From: Saxidomus purpurata
Lineage: Eukaryota; Mollusca; Bivalvia; Venerida; Veneridae
Length of the DNA: 64,000 bases
Assembly: GCA_022818135.1 (NCBI GenBank)
Contig: JAFMSR010000018.1
Span: 17,368,847-17,432,846 of the forward strand
Reading direction: 5' to 3'
The notes under the pieces were generated by a model. It was not told the origin of the DNA, did not search any database, and was given only the letters and a program-made list of their open reading frames with translations. Position numbers and translations under genes: made by a program. This document shows, one piece after another, positions 39,201 through 51,200 of the stretch; positions within the stretch are counted from its first letter, which is position 1, and each line of letters begins with the position of its first letter.

Positions 39201-42200
39201 CACAAGGTATTGGCTTGAAACTCAAAGTATATCTTTACCATCAACATCTACACCTGAGGAAACGTCCTCATAACTCTGTTTTGATTTTTGACAGATTTAT
39301 GCCCCTTTTAACTTAGAATTTTTGTTAAAGTTTTTATAAAGTCAAATACCCTGAATACTATCAAAGGTATTGACTTGAAACTCAAACTGTATGTTTACCA
39401 TCAACATCTACACCTGAGAAACAACCCATAACTCTGTTTTGATTTTTGACAGATTTATGCCCCTTTTTAACTTAGAATTTTTGGTTAAAGTTTTTTATAA
39501 ATTCAAATTCTTGCAAATTATCAAAGGTATGACTTGAAATCAAAATATTCTTTACCATGCATCTTACATCAGGCAGATCATCATAACTCGTTTTGATTCT
39601 TACAGATTATGTCTTTTAAACTTAATTTTTTTGTTAAGATTTTTATAAATTCAAATTCTTGAATACTATGAAAGGTATTGACTCTGAAACCAAAGTTTGT
39701 GTCTACAATCAACATTTACACCTGAGGAAACAATCCCCATAACTCTGTTTTGATTTTTGACAGATTTATGCCCCTTTTTAACTTAGAATATTTGGTAAAA
39801 GATTTTATAAGGTCAAATGTTTTGAATACTATCAAGGTATTGACTTGAAACTCAAAGTATGTGTCTACCATCAACATCTAATATGGAAACAATCCCCATA
39901 ACTCTGTTTTGATTTTTGACAGATTTATGCCCCAGGTTAACGTTGATTTTTTTTATGGATTAAAATTATGTTTACTGTCAACTCTTCACCAATTTTTTGA
40001 TTTTTGGCATTTATGCCCCTTTTAACTTAGAATTTTGTCACAGTTTTTACAAGGACTAACATACATACCAAGTGCTTTCTTTAACAAGGGGTAAGGATGC
40101 AGCATCACCGTCATGCTTTTAATTTATACTTTTAATTTTGACCATGTATCAAAGTTATTCATGATCAACATTTGCAAGGTTATATTTCTTTATATTATCC
40201 CTCCTCTCCCTGTACTTACAAAACCTGATTTTGTGTTGTACTTTACAAAGTGTCTTAACAGTTTCATATCTTTGCCTTAATATCTTAAGACAATTACAAT
40301 ACTCCTGTTTTTGACAATACTGACAAGTTTTCAATGGTATAATGTACTGGTTTTTACATGTTGAAATTTGTCATTTTTTCAAACAGAGCAGTTTGAAGGT
40401 GAGTGCAGTGCTGAATTTGAGTGCAGTGATCCAAACCTAAAACACTGAACATTTAGACGCTGCTAGGTTTTTCCATTAATGCTTTGAGTGTTTTTGTTAA
40501 TTGACCGTACATTTCAATTAAACTTGGTATGCACAATCAATATAAAGAGTAGATGTTCATGATGTGATTTTTCTGTTTGTTCAGTCATTACAGAGTTATT
40601 GCCCTTGATTTTAACATCGTAATTTCTTATACATTTGTCTAGATATTAAAAATTAATGAAATGATTATTGGGAGTAAAGTGAGTGACATATTTTTTTGGG
40701 CCTGAGTTAAATATTAAGAGTTATTGCCCTTGAATTGAATTCAACATGATACACTATATAATGTAATAAGCACTATATATCTTTTGGCCAAAACTGCTGT
40801 AACAGTTTTCAATTAGTTGAATTGAGACTTACAAGATTTAACTCTTGTCCTGTAAACTTTTAGCGGATATTCATTTGAACACTTAAAGGCGTTTGCTACC
40901 ATTTCCTATATGTAATTACATGTAGGGTAAAACGTTTTCCTAAAAGGAGAATTTCTTCAAACTTGGTATGTTGACAAAGAATTGGCTTTGATACAGAAAT
41001 CTGAAATAAAAATCATAGGTCACCAGCCTTGATTTTGAATTATCCGCCTTTGAAAATATGAAAATTTAACAAAATAATTGAACATTTTGAAGAAATTTTC
41101 TACAAACACTATTTTATTATGTTTTTGGGGTTTATTATATGTATTTGATACATGCTCGTGCCATTACAGTAGAATTGAATTTTAACTTCCTCATTCATTC
41201 ATTCATCTTGTAAGCACTCCTGTAAGTTGTGCAGTGCATTGGTTCATGAAATTGCGTATTGTTAGAATACTGGAACTTGAGTATTTATTTAAAACATGTG
41301 GTCAAATCAGGACGCGATTTGTATTGTGATTTTCTCTTCCTCTTTCATGACTCACTAGTCTTACTAAATATAAAGCATGTACAGTCAAACCTGTTAACAA
41401 AGGCCACTAGGCAGAATAAGTTAAAATGGAGGTTGTTGACAGATGGTCTTTATTCACAGGTGTTTATCTACTGTACAATACAGTAAACTCTGGATATAAC
41501 AAACTCTTTAAATAACCATTTTATGTGTTCCTTATAATTATCTAGAGTTTGTTATATCCATATAACATTTTCATACAAAATAAAGAAGGGAAGAAATTTG
41601 GGCCAAGAAAATTTGTTTCTTATATCAGGAATTTTGCTATATCAGGAGTCAAAAAATATGGAGTTTACTGTATACTTGAAGAAAGTAGTTATATTCAGCC
41701 AGTCTTTATTCGGAGGTGATCTTAAACACAGGTTTTACTGTAGGAATAAATCAATCTCTGCATGATTAAAGGCCATAAGAAGAATCCCATGGAACAATAA
41801 TTCATTCTATTGTGAGAGAGCTATGCTTATGAACTTGAATGCACATCATCGCAGCTTACAAATTCTATCTCCGCCCCCACACCTTCAAATTACGAGCTAT
41901 GCCATATCATATAACAGAAGTGTTATAAGCATGCAGCTAGTGTAGTGATTGTATTAAAAATACATGTACAGTGATTGTATGACTGATCTATCAGTACATT
42001 TTAAACAGGACTTCCCTTTTGTCATTTTATGAGAACAATAGTAGTTCAATGGCAGGACATTGTCCCAGCACAGGGTTTTTTTTCAAAGCATTGTCATCCA
42101 CATGATTGTTATCCGCATACAGTTTATTACAATATTGTCATGTCACAGCCACAATGTAAGAACAATTCCTCCTCTGTGGTCATGTGGTTAGAGTTGTAAC

Positions 42201-45200
42201 TGACATGAGATCACTGTAATCTCTCGCTCATTGAGGGTCGTGGGTTCGAGCCCTGCTACTGACCATGACTCTTTGGAGGATAGGGTTCTAGTACTGCTCC
42301 TTCCTAAGAAACGATGCTTTGGTAAACTGCCCGCCTGTACAAATGACAGAAATGCGGTTGCAATGGATGTTAAACCCGTACAACGATAATTGTATGAACA
42401 ATACTAAAGCACAGCTGTTACTTCAAATCGTTTTTTGTCAGGACATTGTCACAGTTTAACTGTTTTGTCAGAATATTTTAACATGATTTATTCAAATGAA
42501 CATGCAGATTTAGCAATTAACTGGTTCTTGTCTGATGCAGTGCTTTCCGACATTGCAACAAATCTTTATAAAAGCTTTCGCTTAGTTTTTCTTTAACATT
42601 ACTTTTATGTCTGTGTAACTGGGTTTAGTGTAGGATAAACATGAACTGTTTCAACATATTAATAATCTTCTTAAAGACAGCATAGATTAATGAATGAAAT
42701 TTTAAGAATTTTAAGTTTTAGGCAACAACATGTATTGTAAATTTTGTAAGTTTCACATGACAGAAATTTCGCGATTTATAAGTAGACAGACTTATATATT
42801 CACGAATTTAAAATTCATGGAGGAGAATTAACTAATAGTAAATCTATGTGAAATGAATCTTTCGTGAGATTTTTAATTAAGCAAAATTTGAAATTTGCAA
42901 AAATAGTTCAAAATTTAATCATGGCAAATATTATGTAATTTACAGTACATAGATTTTTGCTGTTCCTGTTTATGATAAGTGGTCATTACTTTCAGTGTAC
43001 AGTAAGTTCTACAGATCTTTTTGATCAAGTTTGCACATGAAAAACATACGACTTGTAGCAAATTTCATGCAAAACGGTCTATGTGTACAATTTACCAAGA
43101 TATTTTTCTTTGCAGTTTTGGGAGCAAAGATTTCAGAATACCTGTTGGAGAAATCTCGGCTGGTGCACCAGGGGCCGGGTGAAGAAAGTTTTCACATTTT
43201 CTACTACATGTTGGCAGGACTTCCAAAATCAAAACAGGAGCATTTCTGTCTGACTGCAGCAGATAAGTACAGGTAACAACAACAACTCTTTCAAAGGATT
43301 ACTGTAAAATATTGATGATTTTCAAATTTTGTGTAAATTTGTGAGACTACAAATTCGCAGGTAAGCCATCCAGTAATAATAAATGCCTGTTAATTTTTGT
43401 GTCCCCCTTTCGGAGAAAAGGCAATACATAGGGATCGCTTTGTGCGTCGGTCTGTCCGTCACGAAAACTTAGAAAAGATTTCTTCATCTAACTTTCAAAT
43501 TGCATTGCTTATGACATAAGGGTCGTGATGCCGTCAAATTTTGTAGGTCAAGGTCATATTTGACAGAGTTATGCCCCTTTTTGTACTTAGATTTTGTCAC
43601 GAAAACTTAATGATGGCTATAACTTTGCCATTTCTTAAGATTTCTTCACCAAACTTTCAAATTGTATTGCTTATGACATAAGCGGCATGATGCCACCAAA
43701 TTGTGTTGGTCAAGGTCATATTTGACAGAGTTATGCCCCTTTGTGTGCTTAGATTTTGTCACAAAATTATTGGTTATTCTGACAAAGCGTAAGAGGGCGA
43801 CACAAGTGTTCTACTGAACAATCATCTATTTTCATTTAGTGAGACTTAAATTTCGCAGACAAGTTACTTTGCAAATTAACACGAAAATAAAGTTCCAGTG
43901 AATATTATCTCATCAACAGTAGTTTGCAAAAGTAGTTCTCTTAACTAATGCGAATCAGTCTTAACACACTGCCCATTAAAGAACCAGTAGCTTACTAGAG
44001 AGAGCACTGCAGTTTTCATTACTGGTACTCAGCAAAGTGGTCTGAGGCACATGCGGCATCAGGGGTTTGGCCCAAGGACATATGCCATGAAGCCTGACTG
44101 TGGATTGAATCCAGGTCCTCTGGGTTACTAAGGAGTACAACAAACAGATTTTCTGTGTTCCAAAGGATGTTCACTCTTGAGAGGTTGCACTGTACAAAAC
44201 ACCTTATTACTGACCTATATAATTATACGCATAGGTCTGTGACTGTACTATATAGATACAGTTTGTACAAAACTATTCAAAATTTATGTCATTATAACCT
44301 TCCAGATATTTAGCATGTGGTACAGCAGGAGTGTCGAAGGACAAGGAATCTTCTAAACTGAAGTATGAGGAATTACTGAATGCCCTGGACCTCGTTGGAT
44401 TCACAGATGAGGTAAACACAGGAAACTGGTATCTCTGTCTATAGATTGATACCTATTAATCATCTGTAGATTATTAATCAAGGTTAAAAATGGGGGTAAC
44501 CTTACAGGACTTTATCATAGAAAGAGCTAGTACCAGCTCAGTAGGAGGATGTGCAGTCGATTGCCTTCATGGTGTTTGAACACACCATCCTCAACCCTAT
44601 TTTGAACATACCAAGTCCTTCACCTGAACCTTCCAAGATCCTGTCTAGTACAAGTTCAGGAGAAACATTCATTGAGCAGTTATAATTAATGTGAGAATTA
44701 AATTTTACGCTCAGTGCAAAATACTTTTATACCACTTGAAGAAAAAATCAAAATAGCAGTCTTGGAAAAGTCCTTTAAAGATTGTTTGTAGACAATGAAG
44801 GCTTCTATAGGGGTCTACATATCCTGATTGAGTAAAACAATCTGCTAAAGTCTTCATTTTAATTTTAATTTCAAATTGGATTTGAAACAGTTGTCAATGT
44901 ATCTTTTATATTTAAGGAACAATATGATATGTTCACCATGATAGCAAGCGTCCTTCACCTTGGGAATGTGACGTTTGAGGAGAATGACAGTGATGCTGCA
45001 GAGATTCCCGACATGGCACCTGTAGATGTCGTAGCGGTAGGTTTTGTTCATTTAGATTGTTTATAGTCCCGGCCGACCCTGGGTACCAGACAGACAAGCT
45101 CTTTGACAAATAGACCCCTTGGTTCTTTTACATGCCTGGTATTATAGCACTGACACGTGAGACTATATCTGGGTTTCTGACCAGTTCATCACTAAATGGA

Positions 45201-48200
45201 TATGAAACACTGAAAAGCGTTTTTGAAATTTCCAGTACCCCGCCAGGATTTGAACCAGTCCTCCAGATTGGCAGTCCATAGCATTAACCATTGGACCACT
45301 GCACCACCCATTAGGTTTTTTTACATAGCTTTATATAGTTCATACTGTAAAAGAAGTCTTTGGGCTTCATCTTAATACTTTGATTCAGTTGTTGCTAATA
45401 AAACTTGTGAATAAAATTTTTAAATAAATGTTTTTCAAGACTGAAGTATTGGGTGCAGATGTTATTGAGGTACATTTGTGTAAATATTATATAAACATGC
45501 TATTTAAGAAATAATATCCGTTTTAGTCGTGTTCATTGTCTAATAAACAACAATTTGGAGTTCTGATGTGCAGTAAAAAACCACCAATGCCATAGCATTT
45601 TATGGTATTTATTGTATTTTTTTGCATTTCAGAAATTGCTGGGTGTGCATAGTCAGGTCTCCTGGCACAATGAGGTCAATTGTCATACTTAGACTTTGGA
45701 GAGCAATGGATTCCGCCATATAACAAATGCACACATGCAGAAGGTAAGGACTGTATATTTGTAGTTTCAATTGTTAATACTTTAAATACACATGGTAATT
45801 TATTTTGATTCAAATTAAAGAAAATTGACGTTTTGATTCATTACACCTGGTAATGTATTGTTGACCAGAGGTTATGTGGTAAAGACAGGGTATAGAGATT
45901 TGAGGGTAATGGGTTCCTAAATGAATCTTCCACATTTGATGAATCCAGGACTCTAACTTTATTATGTCTTTGAACGATCTTAAGGACATCAAGCTTTGCC
46001 CATTTAGCATATTTGACATTGAACTGACTCTATGCAAGACCCAGGTCTCTATTTGCCAAGTCCTACATGTCTATGCCATGTTTTTCAAACTGAATAGGAA
46101 TACTTTATGCATGATTACTCTGTAATGTCATGGAAGGACGTAATTTTAAAATTTACATGACAGGTTTCAGTTGTAGCACTATAATGTAGACTTTAATGTA
46201 GACTAATAATTTTTGTTCAGATAGTGCAGATTTTATGCTGTTACATTTTCAGAGGCCAGAGATGCTTGTAACCAAGATTTTATATTATGGGCTTCATCGT
46301 TATTGGATTCGTTGTTGCTAAAAAATTTGTGAATAACAGTTTTTAGCGCCAATAAATGTTTTTCAAGCCTCAAGTTGAGCAGAGATGAGGTCATTTGTCT
46401 AGATATATTTGATTTAAACATGCTATTTAAGAAATAATATCCGTTAGAAGCCTGTATCAATCGGCCAATAAGCAACTTGAGTTCTGATCTTCAATCATGT
46501 AAATATAAACACCAATGCATACGTACATCTTTTGATATTTCGATAATATGCTTTGCTGGTTTTTCTAGCAAATTGCTCAGTTTGGATAATTCAGGATCTT
46601 TCAGGAACGATTCAATTGTCACACAATTATAAGGAGAACAATTGTCCTGTCAAAATTTTCCAAAGTCAACAAGCAGAAGGTAAGGACTGTATATTTGTAG
46701 TTTCACCCATTGTTACATACTTTACAATACACATGGTATTTTATTTTGATTCAAATTAAAGAAAATTGACGTTTTGATTCATTACACCTGGTAATGTATT
46801 GTTGACCAGAGTTTTTGTGCTAATTTGACAGGGTTTTGGAGAATTGGAGCGTTTTTGAATTCGAAAGATCTCCACATCTGGAAGATCAAAGGCTCTGACT
46901 TTGTGTTGGATAAACTTGGTTCTCAATTGGTATACAAGGTTTGCCCATTAGCATATTTGACCCAATGCCGAACTGACTTCCCTGTAAAAATGTCTTTTCC
47001 AATTCCTACTTGTATGTTTATCCATGATTTTATCAAACTGCATAGCATCTTTATCTGTTGTTTCCTGACATGTCTACAAGACGTAATAACAGGTTTGTAG
47101 ACATGATTCAGATTTAGACTGTAAGGTAGCCTAAAACCAATGTCAGACTATAAATTTTCTGTTCACGCGATAGTTTCAGATTTTATTCTGTCAAATTTCA
47201 AAGGCCAAAGAGCTGTAGCTTATAAAGATTTTATATGAACCTGTCATCGTTTGGATGGTTTTAAACATGTCTGTGCTAAAAGACAACACATACTGTTCCC
47301 CCAATGAACAATTTACAACCTGCCATGTTAGATATATTTCGTTTTCGAACAGATTTTGACAAGAACGGCTTGGGATACAAGCCGGTATCAATCTGGCCAA
47401 TGAGCAACTTCAGTTCTCTTCAATCATGTAAACTTCATAAACTACAAATTTACTTGTAAGTTCCACAATATTTGGATGAAAATAAGATTGTAGCTGTTTT
47501 TTTTTACAAATTTCCCACTTCGGTAATTCAAAATTTTCACGAAAGATTTAAAAATAAGAGAATTCTCCTGTCAAAATTTGCCTATAGGTCGCTTGGAATA
47601 AAACCTGTTTTACGTAAATCTTTTTCATTTCAAATATTATCTACTTCAAAGGTGTGTACATTGAATGTGTATATTCAATGTGTGCTGTTATATATATATA
47701 TATTCTTTGTTTAGCATGCTCCATAGGTTGTCGTTTTTGTATACAAAGTGTGCTATTGTATAAATAGTCATACCTTTGAATTGCATGCTACGTGGTGTCT
47801 TTTTGTTTCTAAAGTTGATTCACCGACTCTACACTCGACAATTGCAAAATTAATTTAGAATCGGTATGTCATGATCTATTTATGATTTACAGAAATTTCC
47901 AAAGTAAAAAAAATTCAAACACAGTCTGTCGCATCCTAAACAGCCACTTTTTGATAGCCAAATAATATGACATATAAAAACAGAGTGGTAAAGGATAAAT
48001 GCTTCATGTTTTTATTTTATTAAACATAAAAACATAAAAAAATGAAGCCAAAATGATAGAGTACCGGTATTCATTAGCCATCTATATGAATGCATATTTT
48101 AAGATTTTGAAATGACTTATTTATGATATGCAAGTGCAAAAAAATCAAGATTTCTCATATTCAAGGGCAAAAAAAAAAAAAGATTTCTCAATTCAAGGGC

Positions 48201-51200
48201 AAAAAAAAGATTTCTCCATTTAAGGGCAAAAAATAAAGATTTCTCAATTCAAGGGCAAAAGCGTGCAGTGCCTAAATGGGCGAACGCCCTGTAAGCTATG
48301 TATAGATTTTGAACAATCATATCTCTCTCTAGAAATTGCTATCATCCGCTTCAACAGGAATATTCAAATTTTAATCCATTTTGACAAGGTACAATATAGT
48401 AGTGTTTGAAAGTAAATGTATTACGTCTGTGTACAGGTAAATAACAGATCAGGTAAGTGGTAATTTATTAACCCCAGTGATTGCTTTTCATTACATAGTA
48501 CAATGTATATGTTTAGACATGCTAGTTTGAAATGAAACATGTCTTTATGTATCCCACTGCAGAAGGAGGTGGGGGTATATTGCTTTGCTTGTGTCGGTTG
48601 GTCGGTATGTCTGTTGCTTTTATTTGACCACCTGTTGGTATACCAGATGGTTTCCGATCAATAACTTTACAAAAGATGAGCCTGGGACCCCTAGATAGAG
48701 AGGTTGGGTCATGAAAAGTAAATAACCTATGTTGAGATTAAGGTTAGTAGGTCAAAGGTCAATGTCATGGTGATCTGTAATAGCAAAACAGGTTTGCCTA
48801 GGATCCTCAAACATGGTATGGAGGCTGGTTACCACCAGTAAATGACACTTACTTACTTTGAGGTCAGTAGATCAAGGGTCAATATTGAGACCAAAGGTCA
48901 AGGTCAGTGTAATTATTGATTGTGATACTGTTAGGCTGAGGATCTTTGAACTTGGAAATGAGTTTGGCCTTGAGGACAGATCTCCCAAAGTTCTTACCTG
49001 TTGATCTACTGTAAATAAAATATGACTAGCCGTTGTAGAACTTAGATTGCACATACTGTAAATCACAGGCAGTTGAATGCTCAAATCCCCTTAGGGGTCC
49101 ATTCTGATGCGGCTGGTTGGTGAGCCGCCAGCTAGTTAAGTAATGGTTACCATGTGCCTACCTGCTTGGTGCCATGTGATAAAAATGATAGGATTCAGGA
49201 GGTAAATGTTCTCAGAAAAGGCATCTCGTAAGTCAGAAATGGCTGGCCATTAAGTAGGAATAACATTATATAATAATCAAACACTTTACTTTTACCATAT
49301 GGGGCATACATGTTTTACAAACATTCCTCATTTAGCATGTGTTTATTAATGATACAAAGTATAATATTCAGTGAAGCATGTATCTATCTTATAGGGGATT
49401 TTAGTAAACTCCTTTCTTATATTTAAAACGATTCTCTATTCTCTCGAAAATAATGTTTGAACTAAGTAACCTAAACTGCATGAGTAAAATATTTTAATAA
49501 AAATCTTCGGTCAATTGTATGAACAGTGACTATGTGGGAAATATTTGAAGTTACGAAAACAAGAATGTTTCAAAAGCGAGGAAAATCATAAAAGTTACAT
49601 TTAATTTCTCCAATGCATTGCATGTTACAGAGCTGTAAATATCAAATAGAGGAATAAGTACTTATGATTTATATGAGTTTGTTATTGGTAGAAGATACGA
49701 TCGTGTGGTCATTAATGTTTGTAAGACACTGATACTGTTTTTGTTAATTATAAGATGGTAATGAAGAGCTGTGTCATGGAAATTATGACATTGTGTCATA
49801 TGAGCTGAGTTTATCCCAGTAACATTTATTTCCAGCATGTACAACGAAACAAGCTAATCTAACAATACAGTTTACAGTTGTCCAATAGCATGTACATGAA
49901 ATGTGGTACAATGTTGACACCTGCTAGTCAGTAACATGCTAATATTAGTCAGATATGATTCATAATTGTCTGCCGTGCTTTTAAGATATGTGCAAACCAT
50001 TTTATGTGAAACAAAATTAGTTTATGTTTAGATTTGCTAGTTTGACTGTACAAAGGATAGTCTAACATGTAATCTGACATTACTCACTCCTTAATTCAGA
50101 CTCATTTTTGTAAGTCTGACATAAATTAATTTTAAGACTTTCTAGTCTGACATGACATATGAATAGTCTGCATGCAGTCTGAAATACTTGTGTAGAATTG
50201 CTAGTCTGACTGGACAAATATTTTTATATGTCAGCATGTGTTTAGACTTGGATTACTAAGTCTGACATGATGCTGAAAATGATGTTACATTGCTGCAAGT
50301 ATTAAGACTAGTATACTAGTCTGACATGACATTGATGCTGATTAAAACATGTCAGCATGTGTTTAGACTTGGAGTATTATGTCTGACATGATGCTGATAC
50401 TAGTTAATACATTTCATAATATGTTTAGACTCACTCGTCTGACATGACACTTTAAACCATGTCAGCATGTGTTTAGACTTGTAATACTATTTGACATAAC
50501 ACTTATCACCTGATTTTAACACATTTCAGCATGTTTTCAAGCAAGAACAGGAGGAATACAGTCGTGAAGGTATTGACTGGAATGAGATCAAGTTTGTGGA
50601 TAATCAGCCACTGTTGGTAAGATATATATATACTTACGTCTGAATAGGTAATATTGGTATATCTATATAGGTAATCATGGTCTGTATCAAAATTGGTAAT
50701 CATGATTGGTAAACACAGTCATCTAAATAGGAAAGCAGCCATGGTCTATCTAAACTGGTTTTTGTGCTCTGTCTTAATAGGTTATCATGGGCTATCTAAA
50801 TTAGTAAACACCATCTATTTAAATTAGTTAATATGATGTTTTCTGTTTCAGGATTTGTTCCTTGGAAAACCACTTGGTATTTTGACAGTAGTGGATGAGG
50901 AGAGTAGATTTCCAAGGGTATGTTATACAAAGATACAGACGTGTACTTTTTATGTAATAAAATGTAGAGTCAAACTTGTGAATAAAGACCACTCCCTGAA
51001 AGAAGGAATAATGGTCTTTGTTGACAAATGGTCTTTATTTGAAGGTGTCTCTGCCATAGCTGAATAATACTATGTTTTTTTCCCATTGGTCTTTAATCGC
51101 AGGGTTCTCTATTTTCATGGGTGGTTTTTAACACAGGTTTGACTATATTAAGCTTTACCCAACTTGAAACATGTACAATAGATCTAGCTTTTTATCGAGA

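Larger units (their letters stand above)
34634..43115 (+). other. Myosin introns 4-5
   Basis: Introns 34634-37705 and 37809-43115. The first has a decayed MITE (about 35525-35730), a tRNA-like SINE remnant in reverse (about 34820-35000), and no other supported feature. The second contains a short ~100-bp duplication (about 38490-38690), the tandem array 39020-40060, the nested MITEs 41380-41742 and a SINE (42168-42390). Positions 40061-41379 hold two AGAGTTATTGCCCTTGA words (about 40580 and 40720), loners of the motif shared by the tandem families. Confidence 0.7.
47428..50529 (+). other. Myosin intron before the HVFKQEQ exon
   Basis: Contains the exon remnant at about 47495-47590, a minisatellite (48150-48262), a degenerate repeat starting GTATCCCACTGCAGAAGGAGG with a GGTCGGT word (48547-48910), and a loose repeat of AGTCTGACATGA and CAGCATGTGTTTAGACTTG (about 50000-50500). 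I looked specifically for an intact LDIFGFE/relay exon here and found none. Confidence 0.7.

Noticed and set aside
48333..48388. A fourth copy of the LLGV myosin exon (AG followed by AAATTGCTATC)
   Set aside because: Only the first nine bases match the exon copies; the rest does not align.
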